The notes beneath the pieces were generated by a model, which searched no databases, was not told the origin of the DNA, and saw only the letters and a list, made by a program, of their open reading frames with translations. Source: Planctomycetaceae bacterium (GTDB taxonomy: Bacteria > Planctomycetota > Planctomycetia > Planctomycetales > Planctomycetaceae). Taken from it: 64,000 nt of DNA. Position 1 is the stretch's first letter. Every line of letters starts with the position of its first letter. The DNA is taken from positions 193,501-257,500 of the forward strand of contig JAWKTX010000010.1 in assembly GCA_041398825.1 (NCBI GenBank), given 5' to 3'. A program made the translations under genes and the position numbers. Shown here piece by piece: positions 8,772 to 18,055 of this stretch.

Positions 8772-10129
8772 TCGCTGCTGTCGATTCCCAGGCACACACC
8801 CAAACAAATGTGTCGCAGGGTTCACTGATTGTCTTCTCTGATGACTGGGGGCGACACCCATCATCGTGTCAGCATCTGGTCAAACACCTTCTGGATGACT
8901 ACTCAGTCTTGTGGGTCAACACCATCGGCACGCGCGCCCCGCGACTGGACTGGGCGACCATGGCACGTGTCGCAGAAAAACTCAAACAATGGTCCGGCAT
9001 TTCACGATCGGGCTCCTCAAAGTCAGCGGAAGCGGAACACGATCCCGAGTTCGGTCATACCCGCAAAACACACGCCCACTCGCACCCGAATTTGTCCGTC
9101 GTGAATCCGAAAATGTGGCCATGGTTCGGACGGGACTTCGATCGCAAGCTGAATCAATGGCTGCTTTGTCGTCAGCTCTCACCTCTGATCGAAAAACTTC
9201 CCAAGCCGGTTTATGCCATCACGACACTGCCGCTGACGGCCGATTTGCCGGCAGTATTGCCAGTGCATCGATGGCTCTATTACTGCGTCGACGACTTTTC
9301 GCAATGGCCGGGGCTGGACGGAAACACTCTGCGACGCATGGACAGCGCCATGATTCGTGCCGCGGATTCACTGGTCGCTGTCAGTGAAAATCTTCAGCGA
9401 ATGATCGCAGATGAAGGTCGTACTTCGACGCTGCTCACTCATGGTGTCGACCAGGATTTCTGGCGTTCTCCGGACCGACGACCATCGATGTCCCACCTGT
9501 TACCCGAGGGATCGATCGTGTTCTGGGGCGTTGTCGACCGGAGGATGGATGTTGCGACTGTCAGAATGCTGTCACGGGACCTTGCCGCGGAAGATTCTTC
9601 GCAAGGCCGTCAGGCGGCAACTCGAATTGTGCTGATTGGACCTCAACAGGATCCGGATCCGGCCTTGTTGGCTCTTCCCAATGTCCTGTCGCTGGCAGCC
9701 CAACCGCTGGAGCATCTGCCAGCCATCGCGCAGGAAGCGGACGTACTGATCATGCCGTATGCCGACCTTCCGGTAACTCGCGCTATGCAGCCACTGAAGC
9801 TGAAGGAATACCTTGCCACAGGAAAGCCAGTGGTCGTCAACAAGCTTCCGGCGACCGACGAGTGGGAAAACAGCATGGACGTTGCCAGCTCACCGGAAGA
9901 ATTCAGCCGGTTTGTCCGCCTGCGAAAAATGACGGGGGTCACAACACAGCAACTGTCAGATCGCCAGCGACTCGCTGATGAAAACTGGCAGGCGAAAGCG
10001 AGACACCTGGAAGCCGCAATGCGTGACTTCTGCCCGTTCAACACAACCAGCCCCTGTCCGCGAACGTCCGGGCTTTACGGATCAGGCAAGACATCCGGAG
10101 CGAGCATTCGAGCGGCAGAATCCGTCTGA
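8768..10129 (+). CDS. Glycosyltransferase, GT-B fold (GT4-like)
   Basis: 453 residues. The N-terminus GSLIVFSDDWGRHPSSCQHL and the strand SVLWVNTIG resemble the TuaH/GumK-like group of GT-B transferases that act in exopolysaccharide loci. The middle part has LTHGVDQDFW followed by a Rossmann-like strand (IVFWGVVDRRMD), and the C-terminal half holds ADVLIMPYADLPVTRAMQPLK and KEYLATGKPVV, equivalent to the donor-sugar site. It overlaps the preceding gene by four bases. Residues 60-105 are a low-similarity insertion rich in Ser and His. The substrate cannot be inferred. Confidence 0.85.
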   Translation: MIAAVDSQAHTQTNVSQGSLIVFSDDWGRHPSSCQHLVKHLLDDYSVLWVNTIGTRAPRLDWATMARVAEKLKQWSGISRSGSSKSAEAEHDPEFGHTRKTHAHSHPNLSVVNPKMWPWFGRDFDRKLNQWLLCRQLSPLIEKLPKPVYAITTLPLTADLPAVLPVHRWLYYCVDDFSQWPGLDGNTLRRMDSAMIRAADSLVAVSENLQRMIADEGRTSTLLTHGVDQDFWRSPDRRPSMSHLLPEGSIVFWGVVDRRMDVATVRMLSRDLAAEDSSQGRQAATRIVLIGPQQDPDPALLALPNVLSLAAQPLEHLPAIAQEADVLIMPYADLPVTRAMQPLKLKEYLATGKPVVVNKLPATDEWENSMDVASSPEEFSRFVRLRKMTGVTTQQLSDRQRLADENWQAKARHLEAAMRDFCPFNTTSPCPRTSGLYGSGKTSGASIRAAESV

Positions 10130-10178
10130 ACGACGCCATGAATCAGAAGAAACAATTTTGCGGTCAGAGAATCATTTC

Positions 10179-11261
10179 ATGAAAAACAAACCATTTGTAT
10201 TGCACACGCGAGTCGTCACCGGGACAGGTGGTGGACCGGAAAAGACGATCCTGAATTCTCCCCGCTATCTCAAGCGTTACGGAATCGATTCGGCCTGCTT
10301 ATTCATGCGACCACCGGGTGACCCCGGCTTCGAAACGATCGAAAAAAAGGCAGCGATTGCGGATGCAGAGGTACTGGGCATCGATGACAACGGCCCGCTT
10401 GACTTTGGCGTTATTCGCCAGTGCATCCGAATCTGCCGCGAACGCAATGTATCCATCTGGCATGCGCACGACTACAAGAGTAACGCTCTCGGGCTTGTCG
10501 TGAAATGTTTTCATCCGATGCATCTGGTTACGACAGCGCACGGGTGGGTCCGATTTACATCGCGGACGCCGTTGTACTACAAGATCGACCGATTCTGTAT
10601 GAAACGATACGACAAAGTCATCTGTGTATCGTCTGACCTGTATGACCAGTGTGAATCACTGCCGATCGAAGATTCTCGACTGCACCTTGTCGACAATGCG
10701 ATTGTCCTTGAGGACTACAAGACAGAGCCTCCCGGACTGCCGGACCGTGCAAGATTCGGACTGGATTCTCAGGCCTTTGTGATTGGTGCCGCAGGACGAC
10801 TGTCTGAAGAAAAAGGGTTTCATCATTTGATTGATGCTGTGGGCCAGCTGATCCGAAACGGCATGAACGTCCGCCTTCTGATCGCGGGCGAAGGACATCT
10901 TCGAGCTCAGTTGCAGAGCCAGATTGACGATCTGCAGCTGCCCGATTCCATCAGACTTGTTGGCTTTCTCGCTGACCCTCGGGAATTGTATCAGGCCATT
11001 GACTTGTTCGTGCTGAGCAGTTTAAGAGAAGGCCTGCCGAATGTCGTTCTGGAAGCAATGGCATCCAAACGCCCAGTGGTCGCTACCAACTGCAATGGAA
11101 TCCCCAGACTGATTGCCGATGGAAAAAACGGACTGATTGTGAAGCCCGATAATCCGAAGGCAGCTTTCGTGCGATTCAAGGTGTGTGCAGTCAGCAGAAC
11201 TGACTGCTCGCGCCTAACTGCTGCAGGTCGCCGCACCCTTGAAGAAAAGATTCTGTTTTGA
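10179..11261 (+). CDS. Glycosyltransferase family 4, frameshifted C-terminus
   Basis: I place the start at ATG 10179 (MKNKPFVLHTRVVTGTGGG), the canonical GT4 beginning; the longer in-frame extension upstream lies inside the previous gene. The donor domain shows AAGRLSEEKGFHHLIDAV and LREGLPNVVLEAMASKRPVV near residue 285. The frame ends at TGA 11259-11261 after LEEKILF, but the family C-terminus continues in another frame from 11260 (DKRMKKIVDIYRQL) to TAA at 11398-11400. Loss of one T from TTTT at 11256-11259 would restore a ~406-residue protein. The stretch 11160-11215 also reads poorly against the family and may carry compensating indels. The gene is either decaying or affected by sequencing error. 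Confidence 0.85.
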   Translation: MKNKPFVLHTRVVTGTGGGPEKTILNSPRYLKRYGIDSACLFMRPPGDPGFETIEKKAAIADAEVLGIDDNGPLDFGVIRQCIRICRERNVSIWHAHDYKSNALGLVVKCFHPMHLVTTAHGWVRFTSRTPLYYKIDRFCMKRYDKVICVSSDLYDQCESLPIEDSRLHLVDNAIVLEDYKTEPPGLPDRARFGLDSQAFVIGAAGRLSEEKGFHHLIDAVGQLIRNGMNVRLLIAGEGHLRAQLQSQIDDLQLPDSIRLVGFLADPRELYQAIDLFVLSSLREGLPNVVLEAMASKRPVVATNCNGIPRLIADGKNGLIVKPDNPKAAFVRFKVCAVSRTDCSRLTAAGRRTLEEKILF

Positions 11262-11457
11262 CAAACGCATGAAGAAGATTGTCGATATCTACAGGCAACT
11301 CGACAGTGGCTTGTCGTCTCGCATTGCTTCTCAGGCAAAACAGGAAGCGTCTGGAACCACCGATGATTGCGCGTCTCACGTTGTGGTCACACAACGATAA
11401 GACGGCTTTGATTTTTCACGTTGCGTAATCACCCATTGCATTCAAGACAACAACGCC

Positions 11458-12519
11458 ATGTTTACTACGATTCAAACAGCAAACGCAACCTGTGTCAGGT
11501 GCGAGACTTCTCCGCCAGCCGGATGGAACGGCTATCTTCAGAAGTGGAGTTATGACGGATTCCATCTTCGGACGGAGTGGGCAGACGTCTTCTCATTATC
11601 ACTACGACATCAACCCTGGTACTTGTGGGTAGAACAGGACGATCGAATCGTTGGAGTGTTGCCGCTGATGTACATCGAGGGGCCTGTCTTCGGAAGATTT
11701 CTGGCGAGCCAGCCGTACCTGAACACAGGCGGGGTTCTGGCAGACACTGGTGATATTGAACGACGCCTGATCGATCAAGCCATCATTCTGGCAGACAAAC
11801 TGGATGTCAGGCACCTGGAATTGCGTCATGAAAGGCATGTCGATCACCCTGCCCTGAATGGCACGAGTACAGAAAAAGTACACATGCGACTGGCTCTGCC
11901 GAACACAACCGATGAACTTTGGGACGGGCTGAAATCAAAACTCCGAAGCCAGATCCGGAAGCCTCTGAATAACCCTGAGCTACGGGTCGGGTTTGGTGGC
12001 CACGAACGATTGAATGAGTTCTATGACATCTTTTGTCGCAATATGCGCGACCTGGGAACGCCGCCATTCAGCAGGCAGCTGTTTGCACAAATGCTCGACA
12101 AGTTTGGCGACAATGCTGAAATCTGCACCGTAACACTGAACGGCAATCCCGTGGCCTCTGGCTTTCTGTTGCACGGCCCCGAAGTCACGCTGATTCCAAG
12201 TGCCAGTTCATTGCGTGAATACAATCAAACCAGTTGCAACTTGTTGATGTACTGGCATGTTTTGAGTCGCGCGGTGGAGCGTGGACAGAAAGTGTTTGAC
12301 TTCGGACGAAGTTCTCAAAACAGCGGGACGTACAAATTCAAACAGCAGTGGGGTTCTGACGAATATCCCGCTATTTGGCAGTACTACAGCCGTCGCGGGG
12401 ATGCCGGGGACATGCGACCAGGCAGTGGGCGATTCAATCGCGTTATTGAAATCTGGAAACGACTTCCTGTTTGGTTCACCCGGGTGATTGGCCCCACGAT
12501 CGTGCGGGGAATCCCATAA
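11458..12519 (+). CDS. FemAB-like N-acyltransferase of exopolysaccharide locus
   Basis: A 353-residue protein with the tandem GNAT-fold layout of FemAB family proteins. Recognisable points are VLPLMYIEGPVFGRFLAS near residue 63, the second-domain stretch ASGFLLHGPEVTLIPSASS, and FDFGRSSQNSGTYKFKQQW near residue 280, which is the signature of the XrtA/PEP-CTERM-associated FemAB group. Such proteins are thought to attach an aminoacyl or acyl group to a cell-surface glycan or its precursor; that role is inferred from the family. It ends the plus-strand run of exopolysaccharide genes and is separated from the third glycosyltransferase by about 200 bases, most of which is the displaced tail of that gene. 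Confidence 0.85.
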   Translation: MFTTIQTANATCVRCETSPPAGWNGYLQKWSYDGFHLRTEWADVFSLSLRHQPWYLWVEQDDRIVGVLPLMYIEGPVFGRFLASQPYLNTGGVLADTGDIERRLIDQAIILADKLDVRHLELRHERHVDHPALNGTSTEKVHMRLALPNTTDELWDGLKSKLRSQIRKPLNNPELRVGFGGHERLNEFYDIFCRNMRDLGTPPFSRQLFAQMLDKFGDNAEICTVTLNGNPVASGFLLHGPEVTLIPSASSLREYNQTSCNLLMYWHVLSRAVERGQKVFDFGRSSQNSGTYKFKQQWGSDEYPAIWQYYSRRGDAGDMRPGSGRFNRVIEIWKRLPVWFTRVIGPTIVRGIP

Positions 12520-12758
12520 ACAGAATGTCCTGAACCGCTGATCGCATCGGTTTGCGCGATTCATTCAGAGAAAGAGATTTTGAGGGCGGAAGCATTTTTC
12601 CATCTTCCAGGTGTTTCAAGCCCTCCGTGAACCGGACAAAGAGTCCATTTCTCACACAGCTGGATCGGATCGACCTATGCTTCCAGAACGAACCAATGGC
12701 GGCACCCGGTCCGCAACCGCAACGCTGTCGTTCTTCTGGCGGCCACAATATTTGAGCA

Positions 12759-12775
12759 GGAGGGTGTCACCCTCC
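12759..12775. promoter_or_regulatory. 8-bp perfect palindrome before HD-GYP gene
   Basis: GGAGGGTG-T-CACCCTCC lies 15 bases before the ATG at 12790. It could be a protein-binding operator, or in RNA a short hairpin next to the ribosome-binding site (AGGA at 12779-12782). The left arm itself contains GGAGG. No regulator is suggested by the context. Confidence 0.4.
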
Positions 12776-12789
12776 GGCAGGAATTCACC

Positions 12790-14490
12790 ATGACTCCTCT
12801 TTCATCAGGATCGACAGACTCTGTCCTGGAAGAAATTCGATCGACGATTGCATCCTTCGAATCTCTGCGAAGTGCGGCCAGCGCGCGTCGCAATGAACAG
12901 CCGGGAAGTTCCAGTGGAGCTTCGGCTCCACAGTTGCTCGCTAAGATTACGGCACCGAAGAAAGTGGAAGAGAAGTCCGCAACTCAGCCTGCGGCTGCTC
13001 AAGCAGTTCGAAAGACTGTCGCCCCCCCAGTTCGATCAGTCTTTAGTGAGATGCCCACCATTCCCACGACCATTCGAAAAGCGACACTGCATGAATCTGC
13101 AGCCAGCTCCAGTTTGACCGAGGAAGAAACCAAACCTGATCGCCAGGACGCACAGGTGAACATCAACGCCGAGCAGGACGCAACAGATCCGATTGTGAAG
13201 GCGCCCGCTGAACATTCTTCGAAAGAGCCTGCTCGCGCGGCGGACAAAGAGGCTGTGGAAAAAGGTCAGGAAGAAACGCCGAAGCCGATCATTACTCCGA
13301 ACGTCAGTTTGCGGGCCGTCGACAAAACAGCAAAGATCATGATTGTTGACGACGAACCTCTGAACCTGATGACGTTCCGCCAGCATCTGAAGATGGAAGG
13401 CTATGAGAATTTCATTACGACCAGTGATCCTCGGGAAGCGATGAGGCTGCTTCGCACCGAGCAACCGGATGTCATGCTGCTCGATATCAGAATGCCTGAG
13501 ATCAGTGGACTCGACATTCTGCGAGTCATCGGTCTGGATCCGATTCTTCAGCACATTCCTGTGCTGATCCTGACGGCCGCAACTGATCCCGAAACAAGAA
13601 AACAGGCTTTGGATCTGGGGGCAAGTGACTTCCTTCAAAAGCCGATCGATCCGAATGAGCTTCTGCCCCGGGTTCGCAACGCCATCGTTATCAAGAAACA
13701 CTATGACATGGCTGCCAGTGAGGCTGCGCGGCTGGAACTTCAGGTAGAACGGCGAACTCGTCAGCTGGAAGCAACCCGACAACAATTGATCCTCTGCCTG
13801 GCTCGTGCGGCCGAGCACAGAGACAATGACACAGGAAACCACGTGATCCGCGTTGGGCGATACACGTCAATCATTGCAAAACAAATGGGATATGCCGAGC
13901 ACAAGCTTGAGATGCTTGAACAAGCGGCACAGCTGCATGATGTCGGAAAAATCGGGATCCCTGACTCTATCCTGTTTAAACCGGGCAAGCTTCATCAGGA
14001 TGAATACAACCTGATGAAGCGACATTGTGCTCTGGGCAAGCAGATCATCGAACCGATTTCGGAGAAGGAATGGAGCATCCTGAAGACGCATACTCGCATC
14101 GGCGAAAGCATGCTGCATGTGCGATCTTCATCGTTGTTGATGCTGGCGGCCCGCATCGCGCAGACGCACCACGAACACTGGAATGGCAATGGTTATCCGC
14201 TCGGCTTGAAGGGCGAAGATATTCCACTGGAAGGACGCATTGTGGCTGTTGCGGATGTGTTTGATGCACTCTCCAGCCGTCGGCCCTACAAAGAGCCGTT
14301 TCCTCGACAAAAGTGCTTTGATATTCTGGCCGAAGGCCGTGGAAATCAATTCGATCCGGCGGTACTTGACGCATTTTTTGCGTGTGCCGAGGAAATCGTG
14401 GAAGTCCAGCTGCTGCTCATGGATGAAGAAGACCGCATTCCGAAAAGCGAATGGGAATCGGTCGCAGCAAATTCACTCAAAGAGGCCTGA
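12790..14490 (+). CDS. Response regulator with HD-GYP output domain
   Basis: 566 residues. The first 175 or so are low-complexity and rich in Ala, Ser, Glu and Lys, probably a disordered linker. A receiver domain follows (about 180-300) with the acidic pair DDEP, the phospho-acceptor Asp232 in VMLLDIRMP and the conserved Lys in FLQKP. A coiled coil (about 300-340) leads into an HD-GYP domain with H383-D384 in HDVGKIGIPD, HHEHWNGNGYP with GYP near 468-470, and ADVFDAL. These residues are those of active cyclic-di-GMP phosphodiesterases, so phosphorylation by an unlinked histidine kinase probably lowers c-di-GMP. It follows an exopolysaccharide locus, a process often controlled by c-di-GMP; the link here is inferred. 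Confidence 0.93.
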   Translation: MTPLSSGSTDSVLEEIRSTIASFESLRSAASARRNEQPGSSSGASAPQLLAKITAPKKVEEKSATQPAAAQAVRKTVAPPVRSVFSEMPTIPTTIRKATLHESAASSSLTEEETKPDRQDAQVNINAEQDATDPIVKAPAEHSSKEPARAADKEAVEKGQEETPKPIITPNVSLRAVDKTAKIMIVDDEPLNLMTFRQHLKMEGYENFITTSDPREAMRLLRTEQPDVMLLDIRMPEISGLDILRVIGLDPILQHIPVLILTAATDPETRKQALDLGASDFLQKPIDPNELLPRVRNAIVIKKHYDMAASEAARLELQVERRTRQLEATRQQLILCLARAAEHRDNDTGNHVIRVGRYTSIIAKQMGYAEHKLEMLEQAAQLHDVGKIGIPDSILFKPGKLHQDEYNLMKRHCALGKQIIEPISEKEWSILKTHTRIGESMLHVRSSSLLMLAARIAQTHHEHWNGNGYPLGLKGEDIPLEGRIVAVADVFDALSSRRPYKEPFPRQKCFDILAEGRGNQFDPAVLDAFFACAEEIVEVQLLLMDEEDRIPKSEWESVAANSLKEA

Positions 14491-14551
14491 CTGCGAGAAA
14501 ACTTTTAACCCCGATGCCGAGCAGTTGTTCGGACAAGGAAGAACCGGGGTC

Positions 14552-14626
14552 GTGGTATCACAGTTGGTGGTTTCACGGCTGGTGGTTTCACGGCTGGTGG
14601 TTTCACAGTTCGTGATATCAACGTGG
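14552..14626. repeat. Five imperfect 15-bp tandem repeats
   Basis: Units of the form GTGGTTTCACGGCTG run from 14552 to 14626; the two central copies (14567-14581 and 14582-14596) are identical and the outer ones diverge at three to six positions. They lie between the convergent ends of the HD-GYP gene and the propeller gene and reach its last codons. The 15-bp period and lack of spacers argue for a minisatellite, not a CRISPR. Confidence 0.75.
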
Positions 14627-16150
14627 GATGTAATTCAGCGTGTAGTACGCAACGTCGTGAAGCAGTGGCTGGGCGCTGATGTTTCGCAGACCAGCCGCAC
14701 GAAGTTCGTGTACGTGGCCCCGCTGCAATCCATCGATGGTCAGCTTCACTTTCAGGTGATCATCAGAAACGACAGCGTTTGTGATTGTTGGCTTCGTGTG
14801 ATCGACTTCCGGGCTGCCATAGGAAGACTGAAAAATATAGCAGTATGTTTCCATGCTGTATGATTCAACCGCGCCAGCTGTCACGGGATCTACGGGCTGC
14901 GTGAAGCTCAGTTCGAATCCGTCGGGCTGTGCACGCATCTCCTGAATTTCGAAAGGAATCCTGCCGGTCCAGTGCAAACGCTCCAGCGCGAATGGAGCTG
15001 TCCCGCGGGACCCCCATCCACGGTTTGTTCCACCAACAAACAAACTGCCATCATCCGTCATTCGCAGAGCGAGACTTCCTGACGCCATGCCTTCGCGGAA
15101 TGGAAAACAAGCGCCCTGATAATGCCCGTCGATTTGTTCGAGGAAGCAGCGCATAACGGTACTATGGGTAACATCCCCGACAAACAACTGTTCCCTGAAC
15201 GGTCCGAACTTTCCATCACTGTTGTCGCAGGCAATTCCGCTGGCTGATTGGCCCATCTTCTGGTACGGGAACAGAATTGCAGGAGGTTCGTATTCAGGAA
15301 TCCTGTCTGCTTCGATCATGATACGGCTGCCGCTGTCCGGTTCCTTTGGTGCAGAATCTGCACCTCCTTCGGTACGGGCGTACCATTTGTTGCCGGCGGG
15401 ATGTCCCTGGAACGAACCGGGTCTTAACCATTTCAAACTGCATGTCCCGTTCCACGGTCCCTGATTGTCCGTGTAGAAGACGTCGCCTTTTGCATTGAAG
15501 GCAATACCTCCGGGAGAACGGATGCCGCTGCAGGTGGGAATCATCCGACCACTTTCGTCAATGCGAAGAGCCCAGCCTCGCCACGGCGAATCACTTCCAA
15601 ACGAACCTGTCAGACACAGAACAACCCACATGTTGCCGTCTTTGTCGAATGGTGAACCGAACGCGTATTCGTGGTAGTCACCGTTGATTCCCCAACTGTC
15701 GTTGAAAGTTTCTATTTCATCCGCCACGCCGTCGTCATCTGTATCTCGAAGTCGCGTTACCTCGCATCTCTGCGTCGCGTACAGCCAGCCATCTTTGAAA
15801 CTTAATCCCAGGACTTCATGCAACCCCTGGGCAAATAACTCGAATCGAGCTGCATCAGGATCACCGCTCCAGGCATTGTGAATCCGGTAAATGTCGCCTC
15901 GACGAGTTGAGACGGCCAGCGTCCCGTCGGGCAGAGGTTCGACAGCGCCTGCCTCCAGCACAATGTCTTTCGGCACCGTATAACGAACCGCCGGATAAAA
16001 GTCTGTTTCAACCGGTTGCGACATTTCAGTGGGCGCTGCTGTCGATGATTCTGCACCGTCGGGAGAATCGATTTTCTGAGCGTGCAGAAGGGGCTGGTTC
16101 GAGAAAGCCACACAGAAGCAGACAACGGAAACAACGATTGGCCATTTCAT
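14618..16150 (-). CDS. Secreted beta-propeller, Pirellula/Verrucomicrobium dehydrogenase type
   Basis: 510 residues with a clear Sec signal peptide (VVSVVCFCVAFSNQPLLHA, cleavage near residue 25). The body is a beta-propeller like the soluble glucose/sorbosone dehydrogenases: VEPLPDGTLAVSTRRGDIYR, DGWLYATQRCEVTRLRDTDD and SPGGIAFNAKGDVFYTDNQG are successive blades. This is the N-terminal module of the large planctomycete membrane-bound dehydrogenase family (TIGR02604-like), here without the HEAT-repeat and cytochrome c parts usually fused to it. A C-terminal segment from about residue 405 looks like a small Ig-like domain. It probably acts in the periplasm on a sugar or alcohol, but the cofactor and substrate are not evident. 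Confidence 0.75.
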   Translation of the reverse strand: MKWPIVVSVVCFCVAFSNQPLLHAQKIDSPDGAESSTAAPTEMSQPVETDFYPAVRYTVPKDIVLEAGAVEPLPDGTLAVSTRRGDIYRIHNAWSGDPDAARFELFAQGLHEVLGLSFKDGWLYATQRCEVTRLRDTDDDGVADEIETFNDSWGINGDYHEYAFGSPFDKDGNMWVVLCLTGSFGSDSPWRGWALRIDESGRMIPTCSGIRSPGGIAFNAKGDVFYTDNQGPWNGTCSLKWLRPGSFQGHPAGNKWYARTEGGADSAPKEPDSGSRIMIEADRIPEYEPPAILFPYQKMGQSASGIACDNSDGKFGPFREQLFVGDVTHSTVMRCFLEQIDGHYQGACFPFREGMASGSLALRMTDDGSLFVGGTNRGWGSRGTAPFALERLHWTGRIPFEIQEMRAQPDGFELSFTQPVDPVTAGAVESYSMETYCYIFQSSYGSPEVDHTKPTITNAVVSDDHLKVKLTIDGLQRGHVHELRAAGLRNISAQPLLHDVAYYTLNYIPR

Positions 16151-16408
16151 TCGACAAGTTTCCCTGCAGGTCTCCCGCGTATCACCATTCCGGGACAGCA
16201 GGATAAAGTTGGATTCACTTTGCAGCGGGAATTATTGCAGCGTGGCACGACTCATCAAAGCACCCGGCGGAAATCGTAATGAGATCACCACAAATTCGTG
16301 ACCATCAGATGCCGGGTCCAGGAGGAGGCAGTCTGACCAACACGGGGCCTGGATGACGTTCTGCGTACAAACTTTGTTCACGAATCCCCGGAATTTTCCG
16401 CTTCAGGG

Positions 16409-18055
16409 TTAACGATCGAGCGGTGAAAAAACCGGCTGCCCAATAGCGCGGTGGAGTTGGAACTGGGCTTCGTTGTAGTCAAACACCGCTTGAAGATATC
16501 CCAGTCTTGCATCTTCCAGCGCCCGAACTGACTGAAGAGCTTCGATTGGAAGCCCCTGCCCATTGCGAATTCGGTCAAGGTTCCTGGCGACCGAGTTTTC
16601 GGCAGATTCAATACCCTGCTCCGCCACGTGAATCCGATCCAGCCGAAACCTGGCCTGCATGCAGGCCTCATTGACTTCACGAGCGACCTGATCCATCAGC
16701 CGAACCTGTCGAAAGCGAGCCTGTTCGACCTGAGCAACCGCACCTCTGCGTGCCGCTTGTTCGCCATAGCCGAGCCCTCGTAACTCCCAGGTGACTGCCG
16801 CGTCCATGTCCATCCGATGATCAAAGTTGCCGCTCGTCATGCCCTGCCCACCTCCAAAACCGGAGTGGCTCAGTCCGAGCAGGACGCTCGGAACAAACGG
16901 TGCGTATTTCTGACGCTGAAAACGTTCACAGGCGGCCGCAACCAGGCACTGGGCCTCCTTTAGCTCCGGCCGATAATGCAGCCCCTGACTAATCAGACTG
17001 GCCGGATCATCGGACGCATTCACCAGTTGGATTGGCACTAACGCTGTCTCAGCCGGCACGATTCTCTGACTGCTGGAAGCGCTGATGGCTTCAACCAGCC
17101 GAATACTTGCCACTTCCGCCTGTTCCTTTGCCACAAGAACACGCGATGAAGAAAGAGTTTGTTCGGTGGCAAGCCGGTCGGCATCCGATTGAAGTCCCTG
17201 CCCGGCTTCCGCGAAATCTGCGGTGATCTTATGAAGCTGTTGAATTCTTCCCATCGAATCTGAAAGGATCGCAACACGTTGTTCGGCCGTCAGAAGTTCG
17301 AGCCATGCCAGAGACGCACTCAGTAGTTGATCATTGACCGCTGCCGTCGCGGCATGATTGCTCGCCCACAAACTCTTTTCCGCGATGGAAGGAGCAAAAA
17401 TTGCATCGGCCACATGAAAGCGGGCGACGATCCCCGGATTGGGTGTCGTTCCTGCACCAACAGCTCCAGCCCCCAGACCAGCCTGAAGCGACGAACGATT
17501 CACGTCCTGAATGGTGCCGTTGCTGGCCTGCAAATTGCCATCGTGTTGATGGAAACTTACACCGGCCTGAATCGAAGGTAACCAGAGTGTCTGAGCACGC
17601 AACTGTTCGGCATAGGCTTCCTGTGCTCTCCATCGAGCAAACCCGACAGCCGGGTGCTGGCCCCCCACAACCGAGAGTACCGTCCCCAGATCCATCGCGC
17701 GGGTGCTGCCTGAGCCGTGAGAAGATGAGACCGCCGTTCCACTATCTGTTCCGGGCAACTCAACACTGCCTGAGACCAGTTGAATGTACTTCGCACCCAC
17801 CTGACCGCTTGGGACAAGGTCCCCGGCATCGCGACCATCGACATTTTTACTGCTGTCGGCGTCGCTTGCTGTTGCAGAATCCGGATAGGTATCCGTCAGG
17901 GACGGCGTTGCGCTGGATTGGGCCTGTTGATGCCCCTGCAGGGCCGGAGTGGACGCAAATTGCCTGCGAGTTGTGCAACCGGCCAGCGAACAGAAAACGA
18001 GGCAAAACGAAACCAAACTCGCAGGGATCGGGCGTTGCTTGAGTATTCGTGACAT
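16409..18055 (-). CDS. TolC-family outer-membrane efflux lipoprotein
   Basis: 548 residues. The N-terminus is a lipoprotein signal peptide with lipobox L-A-G-C ending at Cys27. Two OEP repeats follow, with long helical segments (QAQTLWLPS..., LLSASLAWLELLTAEQRVAIL) and the typical equivalent loops RPELKEAQ and the C-terminal LGYLQAVFDYNEAQFQLHRAIG. It should form the outer-membrane channel of a tripartite efflux pump. It is transcribed away from the adaptor and pump genes, sharing a 365-base divergent promoter region with them. Residues 30-130 are a variable Ser/Gly/Asp-rich region before the first helix. Confidence 0.9.
   Translation of the reverse strand: MSRILKQRPIPASLVSFCLVFCSLAGCTTRRQFASTPALQGHQQAQSSATPSLTDTYPDSATASDADSSKNVDGRDAGDLVPSGQVGAKYIQLVSGSVELPGTDSGTAVSSSHGSGSTRAMDLGTVLSVVGGQHPAVGFARWRAQEAYAEQLRAQTLWLPSIQAGVSFHQHDGNLQASNGTIQDVNRSSLQAGLGAGAVGAGTTPNPGIVARFHVADAIFAPSIAEKSLWASNHAATAAVNDQLLSASLAWLELLTAEQRVAILSDSMGRIQQLHKITADFAEAGQGLQSDADRLATEQTLSSSRVLVAKEQAEVASIRLVEAISASSSQRIVPAETALVPIQLVNASDDPASLISQGLHYRPELKEAQCLVAAACERFQRQKYAPFVPSVLLGLSHSGFGGGQGMTSGNFDHRMDMDAAVTWELRGLGYGEQAARRGAVAQVEQARFRQVRLMDQVAREVNEACMQARFRLDRIHVAEQGIESAENSVARNLDRIRNGQGLPIEALQSVRALEDARLGYLQAVFDYNEAQFQLHRAIGQPVFSPLDR

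Noticed and set aside
13036..13842. Minus-strand open frame of 268 codons opposite the HD-GYP gene
   Set aside because: It lies inside clear receiver and HD-GYP coding sequence on the other strand; no recognisable domain.
14552..14626. Possible CRISPR array
   Set aside because: Repeat unit is 15 bases with no spacers and no cas genes nearby.
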